Positions 17,126 through 23,921 of a DNA stretch of 32,603 bases are shown one piece after another. Position 1 is the stretch's first letter. Every line of letters begins with the position of its first letter. This DNA comes from Paenibacillus albidus (GTDB lineage: Bacteria > Bacillota > Bacilli > Paenibacillales > Paenibacillaceae). Under the pieces are notes generated by a model that was not told the DNA's origin, did no database searches, and worked only from the letters and a program-made list of their open reading frames with translations. The position numbers and the translations under genes were made by a program. The stretch lies in the NCBI RefSeq assembly GCF_014644435.1, contig NZ_BMKR01000056.1, positions 1-32,603 of the forward strand, given 5' to 3'.

Positions 17126-17750
17126 ACTGTTCGCCGCCTCTGACATCCACGGCCACGGCTATTTGCTGCAAGTACTGCTGGATAAGGCCGGTTATAACCC
17201 CGCGGCAGACCGTCTGTTTCTGCTCGGAGACTATGTTAACAAAGGGCCTGATTCCGCTGGCACCCTGAATTTGGTGGACCGGCTCTGCACGGCCGGGGCT
17301 GTTGCTCTCCAGGGGAATAATGAGCGAAAATGGCTGGAACGTGTCCCTGATTCGGCTGCACCTGATATATCCGCGGCTTCCCGGTACCAGCGTTTGATCG
17401 CGCGCATGCCGCTTTGGGCGGAGGAAGACGGTTATCTATTCGTCCATGCCGGACTGCGCCCGGGCATCCCGCTGGCCGCCCAGAGCGTGGAGGATCTGAC
17501 AAGCATACGCGAGCCTTTTTTCCACTCCCCGCCGCTTAAGAATAAGACTGTCGTATTCGGGCATACGCCAACCTTCCGCTTTGGTCTAAGTCCCGGAAAC
17601 ATCTGGTGCGGCACCGGCAAACTAGGGATCGACACGGGAGCCGGCCACGGACATGATCTGAGCCTGGTAGAATTACATGAAGGCAGACAGTGGTCCCTGT
17701 CGGTATCAACCCCCAACACCCTCCGAAAGATGAAATTTCGCTTCACCTAA
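17118..17750 (+). CDS. PPP-type metallophosphoesterase
   Basis: The ATG at 17118 overlaps the ATPase stop (ATGTCTAG), so translation is likely coupled; a TTG at 17112 is an alternative. The 210-residue protein has the calcineurin-like metal site: SDIHGHG (Asp 9, His 11), LLGDYVNKGPDS (residues 37-48, where the family usually reads GDYVDRG), LQGNNE (65-69), FVHAGLRP and VFGHTP. The Asn and Lys in place of Asp and Arg, and GNNE for GNHE, mark it as divergent. Such enzymes remove phosphate from proteins, dinucleotides or small esters in the cytoplasm. As the last gene of a transport operon it may process the imported compound; this is inference. Confidence 0.85.
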   Translation: MSRLFAASDIHGHGYLLQVLLDKAGYNPAADRLFLLGDYVNKGPDSAGTLNLVDRLCTAGAVALQGNNERKWLERVPDSAAPDISAASRYQRLIARMPLWAEEDGYLFVHAGLRPGIPLAAQSVEDLTSIREPFFHSPPLKNKTVVFGHTPTFRFGLSPGNIWCGTGKLGIDTGAGHGHDLSLVELHEGRQWSLSVSTPNTLRKMKFRFT

Positions 17751-17756
17751 AAATAC

Positions 17757-17784
17757 AAGGGGGCTGCCTGTGCAGCCCCCTTTT
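17757..17784 (+). terminator. Strong terminator of the ABC/phosphoesterase operon
   Basis: A GC-rich hairpin AAGGGGGCTGC / GCAGCCCCCTT with a four-base loop is followed by TTTT, seven bases after the stop codon. Confidence 0.92.
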
Positions 17785-17840
17785 GTCATGTCATCAACCC
17801 GGCTTCATCAAAAGACGGAATCCAGCCTCCAGACAGCACA

Positions 17841-17865
17841 AATACCCCCACAGATAGGGGGTATT
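17841..17865. promoter_or_regulatory. AATACCCCC / GGGGGTATT dyad, orphan CsoR-like operator or hairpin
   Basis: AATACCCCC at 17841-17849 and GGGGGTATT at 17857-17865 form perfect 9-bp arms around a 7-base spacer. This resembles operators of CsoR-type copper sensors (TACCC...GGGTA). No copper gene or csoR lies nearby, and no T run makes it a standard terminator. Confidence 0.4.
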
Positions 17866-17892
17866 GCTTTAGAAGAAATCTGTCGGCCCGGG

Positions 17893-17923
17893 TTCCACCG
17901 GCGGGGCCAATTCTAAGGCATTT
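17893..17923 (+). repeat. Left-hand unit of the 51-bp array, cut off by the IS
   Basis: TTCCACCGGCGGGGCCAATT and the following CTAAGGCATTT match the second half of the 51-bp unit found at 19203-19610. The match stops exactly at the left end of the IS element, showing that the element split the array. Confidence 0.8.
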
Positions 17924-17961
17924 TGGACCTCCGTCAAGAAAGTAGACACTAATAAGGAGAT

Positions 17962-18870
17962 TCAAGCAACTTTCCGCTTGAATCTCGCTGCAAACTGAAC
18001 CGGGGACACGTAGCCCAGGGTGCTATGGATTCGTTTGCGGTTATAAAAAAATTCAATGTACTGGTAGATTTCATCATAGGCCTGCTTCTTCGTTTTAAAC
18101 TTGGTGCAGTACACAAACTCTTTCTTCAGAAGGCTATGAAACGATTCAATGCAAGCATTGTCGTAGCAATTGCCTTTACGACTCATGCTCGCTTTCATAC
18201 GATATTTCACCAAACGTTTACGGTAGTCGGCAGAGGCATATTGTGACCCGCGATCTGAATGGTGAATGAGCCCTTTCTTCGGGCGTTTCGCATGGTAGGC
18301 GTTGTCCAGGGCACCCAGAACGAGGTCCGTGGTCATGCGGTCACTGAGCCTCCACCCCACGATTTCCCGGGTGCACAGATCAAGCACGCTGGCGAGGTAC
18401 ATCCTCCCTTCCCGGCAGGGAATATAGGTGATGTCCGTGACCCAGGTTTGGTTCGGTTTCGCTGTAGAAAATTGCTGGTTGAGCAAGTTAGGGGCAATCG
18501 GCAAGTCGTGCTTGGAGTCGGTGGTATTCACTCGAAATTGTTTCGCTACACAAGAGCGCAAACCCAGCTCTCTCATGTATTTTCCAATGGTGCGCTCGCT
18601 GACTTGATGACCTTCACGTTGAAGAAGAATGGTGATTTTAGGGCTGCCATAACGGCCCTCCGTATCGTTAAAATGATAGGTGATTCGCCGGAGCAACATG
18701 GCCTTCCGGCTGGCCTGAGGACTCGGTTTAGCCGTTCTCCATTTGTAATAACCGCTCCGCGATACCTCAAGGACGCTGCACATCTTCTCCACAGGGAACT
18801 GGGAGCGATGATCTTCGATAAACTGAAATCTCAGTTCTTTGGATTGCTGAAGATGTGCACTGCTTTTTTT
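17962..18870 (-). CDS. IS3-family transposase, catalytic part (OrfB)
   Basis: This frame carries the rve-type DDE integrase core. The first Asp is in WVTDITYIPCREGRM, the second in LIHHSDRGSQYAS, and the Glu in NACIESFHSLLKKE. The N-terminal part has the usual HTH_21-like region (RRITYHFNDTEGRYGSPKI). It is probably made as an OrfAB fusion by -1 slippage on the seven-A run at 18864-18870; the frame stays open up to 18999 but has no ribosome binding site of its own. The end FNRKRIHSTLGYVSPVQF after YNRKR-type phrasing is diagnostic of this family. No lesion is visible. Confidence 0.92.
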   Translation of the reverse strand, partial: KKSSAHLQQSKELRFQFIEDHRSQFPVEKMCSVLEVSRSGYYKWRTAKPSPQASRKAMLLRRITYHFNDTEGRYGSPKITILLQREGHQVSERTIGKYMRELGLRSCVAKQFRVNTTDSKHDLPIAPNLLNQQFSTAKPNQTWVTDITYIPCREGRMYLASVLDLCTREIVGWRLSDRMTTDLVLGALDNAYHAKRPKKGLIHHSDRGSQYASADYRKRLVKYRMKASMSRKGNCYDNACIESFHSLLKKEFVYCTKFKTKKQAYDEIYQYIEFFYNRKRIHSTLGYVSPVQFAARFKRKVA

Positions 18871-19127
18871 ACGATGGCCATTTCCTCTGCCATGTCGGCT
18901 AATTGCTTTTCCTTTTCCAGCAGTTGTCGTTCCAGTTCCCGTACTCTTTCGGCGCTGGCCACAGGCTCGTCGGGGAACTGCCGGTACTTTCCTAACCACT
19001 GATGCAAAGTTTTTGCGGGAATATCCAGCTCTTGGGCAAGTTCCGCCACCGTCTTGGTCTGCTCTTGGATGTACTTTACCGTCTGTTTTTTAAACTCATC
19101 ATTGTAGCTTTTTCGTATTCCACTCAT
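18831..19127 (-). CDS. IS3-family transposase, DNA-binding part (OrfA)
   Basis: The 98-residue OrfA begins MSGIRKSYNDEFKKQTVKYI behind GAGGTGTC close to the right end of the IS. Residues 8-52 form the HTH_8-type helix-turn-helix (TVAELAQELDIPAKTLHQWL), and a leucine-zipper-like coiled coil follows (RVRELERQLLEKEKQLADMA). Near its end the codons AAA AAA in IVKKAVH provide the frameshift site to OrfB. It recognises the IS ends and regulates transposition. Confidence 0.9.
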   Translation of the reverse strand: MSGIRKSYNDEFKKQTVKYIQEQTKTVAELAQELDIPAKTLHQWLGKYRQFPDEPVASAERVRELERQLLEKEKQLADMAEEMAIVKKAVHIFSNPKN

Positions 19128-19202
19128 GTGGACACCTCCTCGTTAATTTCATTATTCCTGTTCTCTTAACGAGTGTCCACTAATAACACTAACATCATTT
19201 TT

Positions 19203-19610
19203 GCCTTCCACTCGGTCGATTCCCACCGGTGGGGCCATTCCTAAGGCATTTTTGCCTTACAATTGGCCGATTCACACCGGCGGGGCCATTCCTAAGGCAT
19301 TTTTGCCTTCCATTTGGCCGATTCCCACCGGCAGGGCCATTCCTAAGGCATTTTTGCCTTCCACTTGGCCGATTCCCACTGGCAGGGCCATTCCTAAGGC
19401 ATTTTTGCCTTACAATTGGCCGTTTCCCACCGGCAGGGTCAATCCTAAGGCATTTTTGCCTTCCACTTGGCCGATTCCCACCGGCAGGGCCAATTCTAAG
19501 GCCTTTTTGCCTTCCACTTGGCCGATTCCCACTGGCAGGGCCATTCCTAAGGCGTTTTTGCCTTCCACTTGGCCGATTCCCACCGGCAGGGCCAATTCTA
19601 AGGCATTTTT
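19203..19610. repeat. Array of eight 51-bp tandem repeats with nested hairpins
   Basis: Eight units of exactly 51 bp follow one another, each starting GCCTT and ending AAGGCATTTTT, with a few substitutions per unit. Across each junction AAGGCA and TGCCTT pair around a short T loop, and outside them GGCCA pairs with TGGCC, giving one nested hairpin per unit. The array lies between the ends of two convergent genes (17750 and 19669). Since 51 is a multiple of three, several frames stay open; I do not regard them as genes. A further partial unit lies left of the IS. Confidence 0.92.
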
Positions 19611-19668
19611 GCCTTAGGATTCCCGCCTCTATTGCCGAGGCTCTGAACAGCACCCTCCAGGGCCAAAT

Positions 19669-19974
19669 CTACTCGGCACTGCTCTTCAGAATCACCGGCA
19701 GCAGCTCCGGGAACCGGGCCTGCAAATCCTCGGTGCGCAGCGCAACGATATGCTGGGTACCCTGCACCCGGACCTGGACAACTCCAGCTTCGCGGAGGGT
19801 ACGGATATGGTGGGTCATGGTTGATTTAGCAACTGGAACATTGAAATTATTGCAGGGCTGCTCGCCGCGGGCAGCAATATCCTGAACGATCTGCAGCCGG
19901 ATGGGGTCGCTTAAGGCTTGCAGCACGGAACATAGATGAATATCCGCAAGTTGGGGATGATGCAGAATCTTCAT
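19669..19974 (-). CDS. ArsR-family transcriptional regulator
   Basis: The 101-residue protein starts at 19974 after AAAGGAGATG. It is a winged helix-turn-helix: LCSVLQALSDPIRLQIVQDI as the first helices, VAKSTMTHHIRTLREAGVVQ as the recognition helix, and VRVQGTQHIVALRTEDLQ as the wing. Only one cysteine (EQPCNNF) lies near the DNA-binding part, so the classical paired-cysteine metal site is not evident and the signal may not be a metal. It is divergent from the MFS transporter at 20354, which it probably represses together with itself. An inverted repeat lies in the interval. Confidence 0.88.
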   Translation of the reverse strand: MKILHHPQLADIHLCSVLQALSDPIRLQIVQDIAARGEQPCNNFNVPVAKSTMTHHIRTLREAGVVQVRVQGTQHIVALRTEDLQARFPELLPVILKSSAE

Positions 19975-20030
19975 AACGCTTACATCTCCTTTGGCACAGA
20001 CTACTTATTGAATTTTAACATATCGCGTGG

Positions 20031-20082
20031 TATATTTCTAATGTTCTATTATTATAGTACTTTCATATTTAAAAGAAATATA
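20031..20082. promoter_or_regulatory. Widely spaced inverted repeat between arsR and MFS genes
   Basis: TATATTTCT at 20031-20039 and AGAAATATA at 20074-20082 are perfect 9-bp arms 43 bases apart centre to centre, around an AT-rich region with TATTATAGTAC. The placement close to the regulator start suits a pair of half-sites for the ArsR protein. Confidence 0.35.
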
Positions 20083-20119
20083 GAATGAACTTGAGATTTT
20101 CCCAATATAGGTTTTGGTC

Positions 20120-20300
20120 GTAACTGCGGTGAATGTTTGGACTTCCGGCCGCTGTTGTCGTAAGAATTTCTTGTTTATACCGCTATTCGTGGAAATCTGG
20201 GGACAGCTTATGCTTACGAGGCGAACTTTTCTATGGAAAGCTTTCGGGCGGACGCTACCCGCTCCTACAGTTCCAAAATTCCCCTACGTTACTCTCACTT
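20120..20300 (+). repeat. Dispersed intergenic repeat, copy 2
   Basis: This stretch matches copy 1 at 10963-11104 in the same orientation relative to the downstream gene. It differs by an extra segment of about 35 bases (around GCTTACGAGGCGAACTTTTC). It ends 53 bases before the MFS start codon. Confidence 0.75.
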
Positions 20301-20353
20301 TGATATTACATTTTTTAGTTCATCCTATTTAGAAACAGGAAACAGGAGGGTTT

Positions 20354-21754
20354 ATGAGTCAGTCTAACGCTACAACTACAGCTACAGCTTCAACTGCAAG
20401 CGGCGTCCCCGCCTTTCGGGAGAATATCGTTGTATCCCTGCTCGGCTTCGTCATTATTCTGGTCGTCATGAATACCATGATGTTCAACCTGGCATTGCCG
20501 CAAATTACCAAAGACTACGCCTTGTCCCCAATCGCCGCTTCGTGGATTGTCACGGGTTATTCCATTGTCTTCGCCATTATGTCAATTACCTTTTCCCGCT
20601 TGTCCGACTTCGTCCCCTTGCGGACGTTGTTCATCACCGGACTCGGCCTGTTCGGGGCCGCTTCCCTGATCGGACTGTTCAGCAACAGCTTCATCCTGCT
20701 GCTCGGCGCACGGCTGATACAGGCGGCGGGCGCCGCTTCGATTCCGGGTCTGTCCATTGTGCTGATTACCCGCTATATTCCGGTGGAACGGCGCGGCAAT
20801 TCCATGGCCATCGTCATTTCTGCAAGCTCACTGGGCCTGGGGCTTGGACCGGTCATCGGCGGTTCCGTCACCCAGTACATGGGCTGGCATTACTTATTTA
20901 TTATTACAGGGATTTCGCTGCTGCTGATCCCCGTCTTTTTCCGGGTGATCCCCAAAGAAGCACCGCAAAAAGGCAGCTTCGATCTCCTCGGCGCCGTTCT
21001 AATTGGCATCGGGACCACCGGCATCCTGCTGTTTCTGACCGGCCGCGAGTGGATCATGCTTGGGGTCGGAGTCCTGGCTTTGCTGCTGTTCTGGCTGCGG
21101 ATTCACCGTGCCGGCAACCCTTTTGTACAACCGGCCCTGTTCCGCAACAAAACCTATATGTCGCTCAGCGCGCTCGGCATCGTCTCCTACATCAATAATT
21201 TCTCCACTTTATTTCTGCTGCCGCAGGTTCTGGCGCATCTTTATGGCCTGACACCGGCACAGTCCGGACTCATAATTTTCCCGGGGGCGATTGTATCCAT
21301 GCTCCTCTCCGGCCGGGTAGGCCGCCTGATTGACCGGCACGGGAACATTTTGTTCATCCGGTATTCACCGTGGCTGCTGATGCTGGCTGCCATACTGTTT
21401 GCCCTGTTCGCGGACACTTCCTTTTATTCCATCATGGGAATCTATGTAGTACTAAGCGTAGGCTTCTCTACGTTGACTACCAGTGTGTCCAATCAAATCT
21501 CGGAGATCCTGCCGGGGGACCAGATTGGTGCGGGGATGGGATTTTTCCAGTTAATCCAATTCTTCAGCGGGGCTTTCAGTGTGGCTGTAACCAGCATTGC
21601 ATTAGATGCTCAACAGTCCCTGCCGATGGGTACCGCCTACTCCAATATCTTCTGGGGCATGACCGCAGCAGCGGCCACCGCCATCATCTGCTCCCTGATC
21701 TATGGTTCGTATCACAAAGCCAAGTATGTAGCCGCCGCTGATCTTGGAGCCTAA
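20354..21754 (+). CDS. MFS efflux transporter, DHA2/Tet(L)-like
   Basis: The 466-residue membrane protein starts at 20354 after AGGAGGGTTT. It has 12 to 14 hydrophobic spans. Motifs of drug/H+ antiporters are visible: NLALPQITKDY in the first helix, ASWIVTGYSIVFAIMS, LSDFVPLRTLF (motif A position) and ASSLGLGLGPVIGGSVTQYM (antiporter motif C). The overall arrangement is like Tet(L)/Tet(K) and Bmr3-type pumps; the substrate cannot be read. Expression is probably controlled by the divergent ArsR protein. A bidirectional terminator follows. Confidence 0.88.
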   Translation: MSQSNATTTATASTASGVPAFRENIVVSLLGFVIILVVMNTMMFNLALPQITKDYALSPIAASWIVTGYSIVFAIMSITFSRLSDFVPLRTLFITGLGLFGAASLIGLFSNSFILLLGARLIQAAGAASIPGLSIVLITRYIPVERRGNSMAIVISASSLGLGLGPVIGGSVTQYMGWHYLFIITGISLLLIPVFFRVIPKEAPQKGSFDLLGAVLIGIGTTGILLFLTGREWIMLGVGVLALLLFWLRIHRAGNPFVQPALFRNKTYMSLSALGIVSYINNFSTLFLLPQVLAHLYGLTPAQSGLIIFPGAIVSMLLSGRVGRLIDRHGNILFIRYSPWLLMLAAILFALFADTSFYSIMGIYVVLSVGFSTLTTSVSNQISEILPGDQIGAGMGFFQLIQFFSGAFSVAVTSIALDAQQSLPMGTAYSNIFWGMTAAAATAIICSLIYGSYHKAKYVAAADLGA

Positions 21755-21769
21755 CGAATCACTGTCCTG

Positions 21770-21812
21770 ACAAAAGACTGCCCATCAGCCTTATGGCCCG
21801 GTAGTCTTTTGT
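21770..21812. terminator. Bidirectional terminator between convergent genes
   Basis: ACAAAAGACTGCC pairs with GGTAGTCTTTTGT; T-rich on the plus strand and, read in reverse, also T-rich. It separates the MFS gene from the methyltransferase gene. Confidence 0.8.
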
Positions 21813-22628
21813 TCATCTGGACGAGATGGCTTTACGCCCCACATATAACCCATGATTACTGTATCCAAGCAAGGTCCGTTCTTCACAGGTGCTTAGGTGA
21901 TAGTCTGCCCAAATCTGGTATTGTTCCTCTGACCACTGATTCATCTGCTCTCTCATAAAAAAAGCACATCCGTCAGTGGCCACATGTGTTAGCTTCTCCA
22001 CCTGCTCCTCCGCCAGCAAGGCCTCCACTTCCTCAGGGGTATGAAAATAAGCGCTGGCGAAAAAGTCCGCTTGATCGTCCGAATCAACGTATCCCTGATG
22101 CTGAACGGATGTTATAAACTCACGGTTCAAATATTCAGGCGCTTGTCCAGCCAAATGCGGAATAATGAAGGAACGGTTGATGTAAGCAGCTGCAAGCAGC
22201 CCTCCCGGCTTCAGGACTCTCAGACATTCCCGGATACATTGCCGCTGGGCTTCGGGATTCTGGAGATGATACAAGGGGCCCAGACATAATACCACGTCGA
22301 ATAACTCTGATGCGAAACCGCTCAGATCGGTTGCATCCGCTACCTGGGCGGGGACATTCCTGTAGGCGTCCCGCTCAATTCTCTTTTGAATCAGCGCAGC
22401 GTGTTTGGGTGTAATATCTACAGCGGTGACTGCATTGCCTTTATCGGCATAATAAAAGGTATACACTCCGCTCCCCGCCGCCACATCAAAAATGGCTGCA
22501 GCTTCATGGATATACTTCTCTAATATTCGGGTCGTAGTTATAAACTCCAGCCGCCGGGCCCGATCGGAGGTTAAGCGGGAGGCTTCATCGTAGCTGTCAT
22601 AATACCGGACCACCTTCTGGTTCTGCAT
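21813..22628 (-). CDS. Class I SAM-dependent methyltransferase
   Basis: The 271-residue protein starts at 22628 right after AAAAGGAGGGGG. Motif I is AAIFDVAAGSGVYTFYYADKG, of which VAAGSG binds S-adenosylmethionine; motif II is VTAVDITPKHAA. Motif post I/III follow as VADATDLSG and DVVLCLGPLYHLQNPEAQ, and motif IV as CLRVLKPGGLLAAAY. The substrate is unknown; the family includes small-molecule and antibiotic-modifying enzymes. It lies 31 bases downstream of a MarR gene and is likely co-transcribed with it, so it may answer to the same signal. Confidence 0.87.
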   Translation of the reverse strand: MQNQKVVRYYDSYDEASRLTSDRARRLEFITTTRILEKYIHEAAAIFDVAAGSGVYTFYYADKGNAVTAVDITPKHAALIQKRIERDAYRNVPAQVADATDLSGFASELFDVVLCLGPLYHLQNPEAQRQCIRECLRVLKPGGLLAAAYINRSFIIPHLAGQAPEYLNREFITSVQHQGYVDSDDQADFFASAYFHTPEEVEALLAEEQVEKLTHVATDGCAFFMREQMNQWSEEQYQIWADYHLSTCEERTLLGYSNHGLYVGRKAISSR

Positions 22629-22659
22629 GGTAACCCCCTCCTTTTTGTGCAGCGCACGT

Positions 22660-23076
22660 TTACAAACCTATCTTATTCAGCAGTCCCATAAGCTGCGCTT
22701 TCTCGTCTGCGGTGAAATGCTCATACACAGCAGCCAGCAGCGCCTCGGATACCTTGTCAAAGACAGGCTGCAGCTCCCTTCCCTTATCTGTGAGAGACAG
22801 CCGGTAGACCCTTCCGTCCTGCGGGTCTTGCCCCTTGTTCACATAACCCAGATGCACCAGCTTCTCGACCAAGGCGGTTATGGTGGATTTGTCCCTGTCG
22901 ATAGAACAGGACAGCTGATTCATCGTGAGGAATTCCTTAGTATATAACTGAAATAGAATATCCCCGTGTGAGGGAGCGATCCCGTGGATCTGATGCCTTT
23001 TCAATTCACGTTCAATAAATTTGTTGCTGCGGCGGTGGATGCGGCCGATGGCCGCCAAGATCTCATGTTCATTCAT
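22660..23076 (-). CDS. MarR-family transcriptional regulator
   Basis: The 138-residue protein has the MarR winged helix: PSHGDILFQLYTKEFLTMNQ, then SCSIDRDKSTITALVEKLVH as recognition helix and GYVNKGQDPQDGRVYRLSLT as the wing (DxRxxRL type signature). The start at 23076 has only a weak ribosome binding site. It is probably an autorepressor controlling itself and the methyltransferase gene downstream; the ligand is unknown. Confidence 0.85.
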   Translation of the reverse strand: MNEHEILAAIGRIHRRSNKFIERELKRHQIHGIAPSHGDILFQLYTKEFLTMNQLSCSIDRDKSTITALVEKLVHLGYVNKGQDPQDGRVYRLSLTDKGRELQPVFDKVSEALLAAVYEHFTADEKAQLMGLLNKIGL

Positions 23077-23182
23077 AAGCTCATGTTAGATTTATCCAAA
23101 AGGGGTGTCAAGCGCTTTCCACACACAGCTTCTCTGGGCTATATTTCAAATTTAAGTTTGATATAAAAATAAATTCGGATTT

Positions 23183-23219
23183 TGTGACTTTTATCACACC
23201 TATTGTGAAAAAAATCACT
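23183..23219 (+). promoter_or_regulatory. Two tandem Fnr/Rex-type operators upstream of doxX
   Basis: Site 1 is TGTGACTTTTATCACA at 23183-23198, a perfect TGTGA-N6-TCACA box. Site 2 is TTGTGAAAAAAATCACTT at 23203-23220, one mismatch from the same consensus and also close to the Rex consensus. Their centres are exactly 21 bp apart, two helical turns. TATAAA at 23222-23227 could be a -10. A further dyad GATGATCATC lies at 23237-23246. Confidence 0.65.
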
Positions 23220-23287
23220 TATTATAAAGCTATCGAAGATGATCATCGATAACACACACAAATAAAAAATTTCAAGGAGTGGATATT

Positions 23288-23818
23288 ATGTTTAACAACT
23301 GGTTGCGCACTAACAAATTGGCGATGTTCCTGCTCACAATTGTACGTATATATGTCGGTTACAAATGGGTTACTGCGGGCTGGCACAAGCTCACCGGCGG
23401 ATTCGATGCCTCGGGTTTCCTCAAGGGAGCTATTGCCAAAAGTGTCGGCGAAGATGCCACCGTGCAGGCCTGGTGGGGAAGCTTTCTCCAGCATGCGGCT
23501 CTCCCCGGCGCAGATTTCTTTAACTTCCTCATCCCAACAGGTGAATTTCTGGTCGGTCTTGGCCTGATTCTCGGTACATTTACAACATTCGCCGCTCTGA
23601 TGGGGCTTGTCATGAATACCGCTTTTCTGCTCTCGGGCACGGTCAGCACTAATGTTCAAATGCTGCTTCTCGAGGTTCTGATCATCGTTTCCGCTGCCAA
23701 TGCCGGCAAGATCGGCCTGGATAACTGGGTGCTTCCATACCTGCGTCATTTCTTCAGCCCGAAGAAATCGCCTGCTAATTCGCGGCCCATTAACCCAGCC
23801 ATGAAACATACGGTATAA
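23288..23818 (+). CDS. DoxX-family membrane protein
   Basis: The ATG at 23288 follows AAGGAGTGG and gives 176 residues. The DoxX fold is a four-helix membrane protein: an N-terminal VRIYVGYKWVTAGWHKL, then FLIPTGEFLVGLGLILGTFT, ALMGLVMNTAFLLSGTVSTN and the last helix LLLEVLIIVSAANAGKIGLD. Related proteins act as subunits of thiosulfate:quinone oxidoreductase or in redox stress complexes. The N-terminus also contains the Gly-Trp-His-Lys motif common in this family. Regulation by oxygen or NADH is suggested by the two Fnr/Rex-type sites upstream. A terminator follows at once, so it is monocistronic. Confidence 0.85.
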   Translation: MFNNWLRTNKLAMFLLTIVRIYVGYKWVTAGWHKLTGGFDASGFLKGAIAKSVGEDATVQAWWGSFLQHAALPGADFFNFLIPTGEFLVGLGLILGTFTTFAALMGLVMNTAFLLSGTVSTNVQMLLLEVLIIVSAANAGKIGLDNWVLPYLRHFFSPKKSPANSRPINPAMKHTV

Positions 23819-23831
23819 AATAGAACCTAAA

Positions 23832-23888
23832 AAATGACCCGCATGGCGGACGCTGAGCACTTCGCGCCGTTCCTGCGGGTCATTTGTA
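23832..23888. terminator. Bidirectional terminator after doxX
   Basis: AAATGACCCGCA at 23832-23843 pairs with TGCGGGTCATTT at 23874-23885, with further pairing inside (GGCG/CGCC). It separates convergent doxX and the O-methyltransferase gene. Confidence 0.82.
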
Positions 23889-23921
23889 TGATTTGCTTTT
23901 TGTAAAACAAGTTGTTCGCCT

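Larger units (their letters stand above)
17924..19197 (-). mobile_element. IS3-family insertion sequence (IS150-like), apparently intact
   Basis: The element spans 1274 bp, begins TG and ends CA, and has imperfect terminal inverted repeats that share AGT(A/G)GACACT. It is flanked by TTT on both sides (17921-17923 and 19198-19200), a 3-bp target duplication. Removing the IS and one TTT restores the five-T run of the 51-bp unit. Both orfA and orfB are open, with a slippery A run between them, so it may still be mobile. The boundaries come from comparing flanks with the intact repeat units. Confidence 0.85.

Noticed and set aside
18259..19002. Plus-strand frame opposite the IS3 transposase
   Set aside because: It is antisense to a clear DDE transposase and has no start signal.
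19203..19610. CRISPR array
   Set aside because: The units are contiguous and similar over their full length; there are no unique spacers and no cas genes.
19195..19885. Long open frames on both strands across the 51-bp array
   Set aside because: The 51-bp period is a multiple of three, so frames without a stop in one unit stay open throughout. None has a ribosome binding site or a plausible protein composition.
23243..23860. Minus-strand frame of 205 codons opposite doxX
   Set aside because: It lies entirely over doxX and its promoter and shows no family features.
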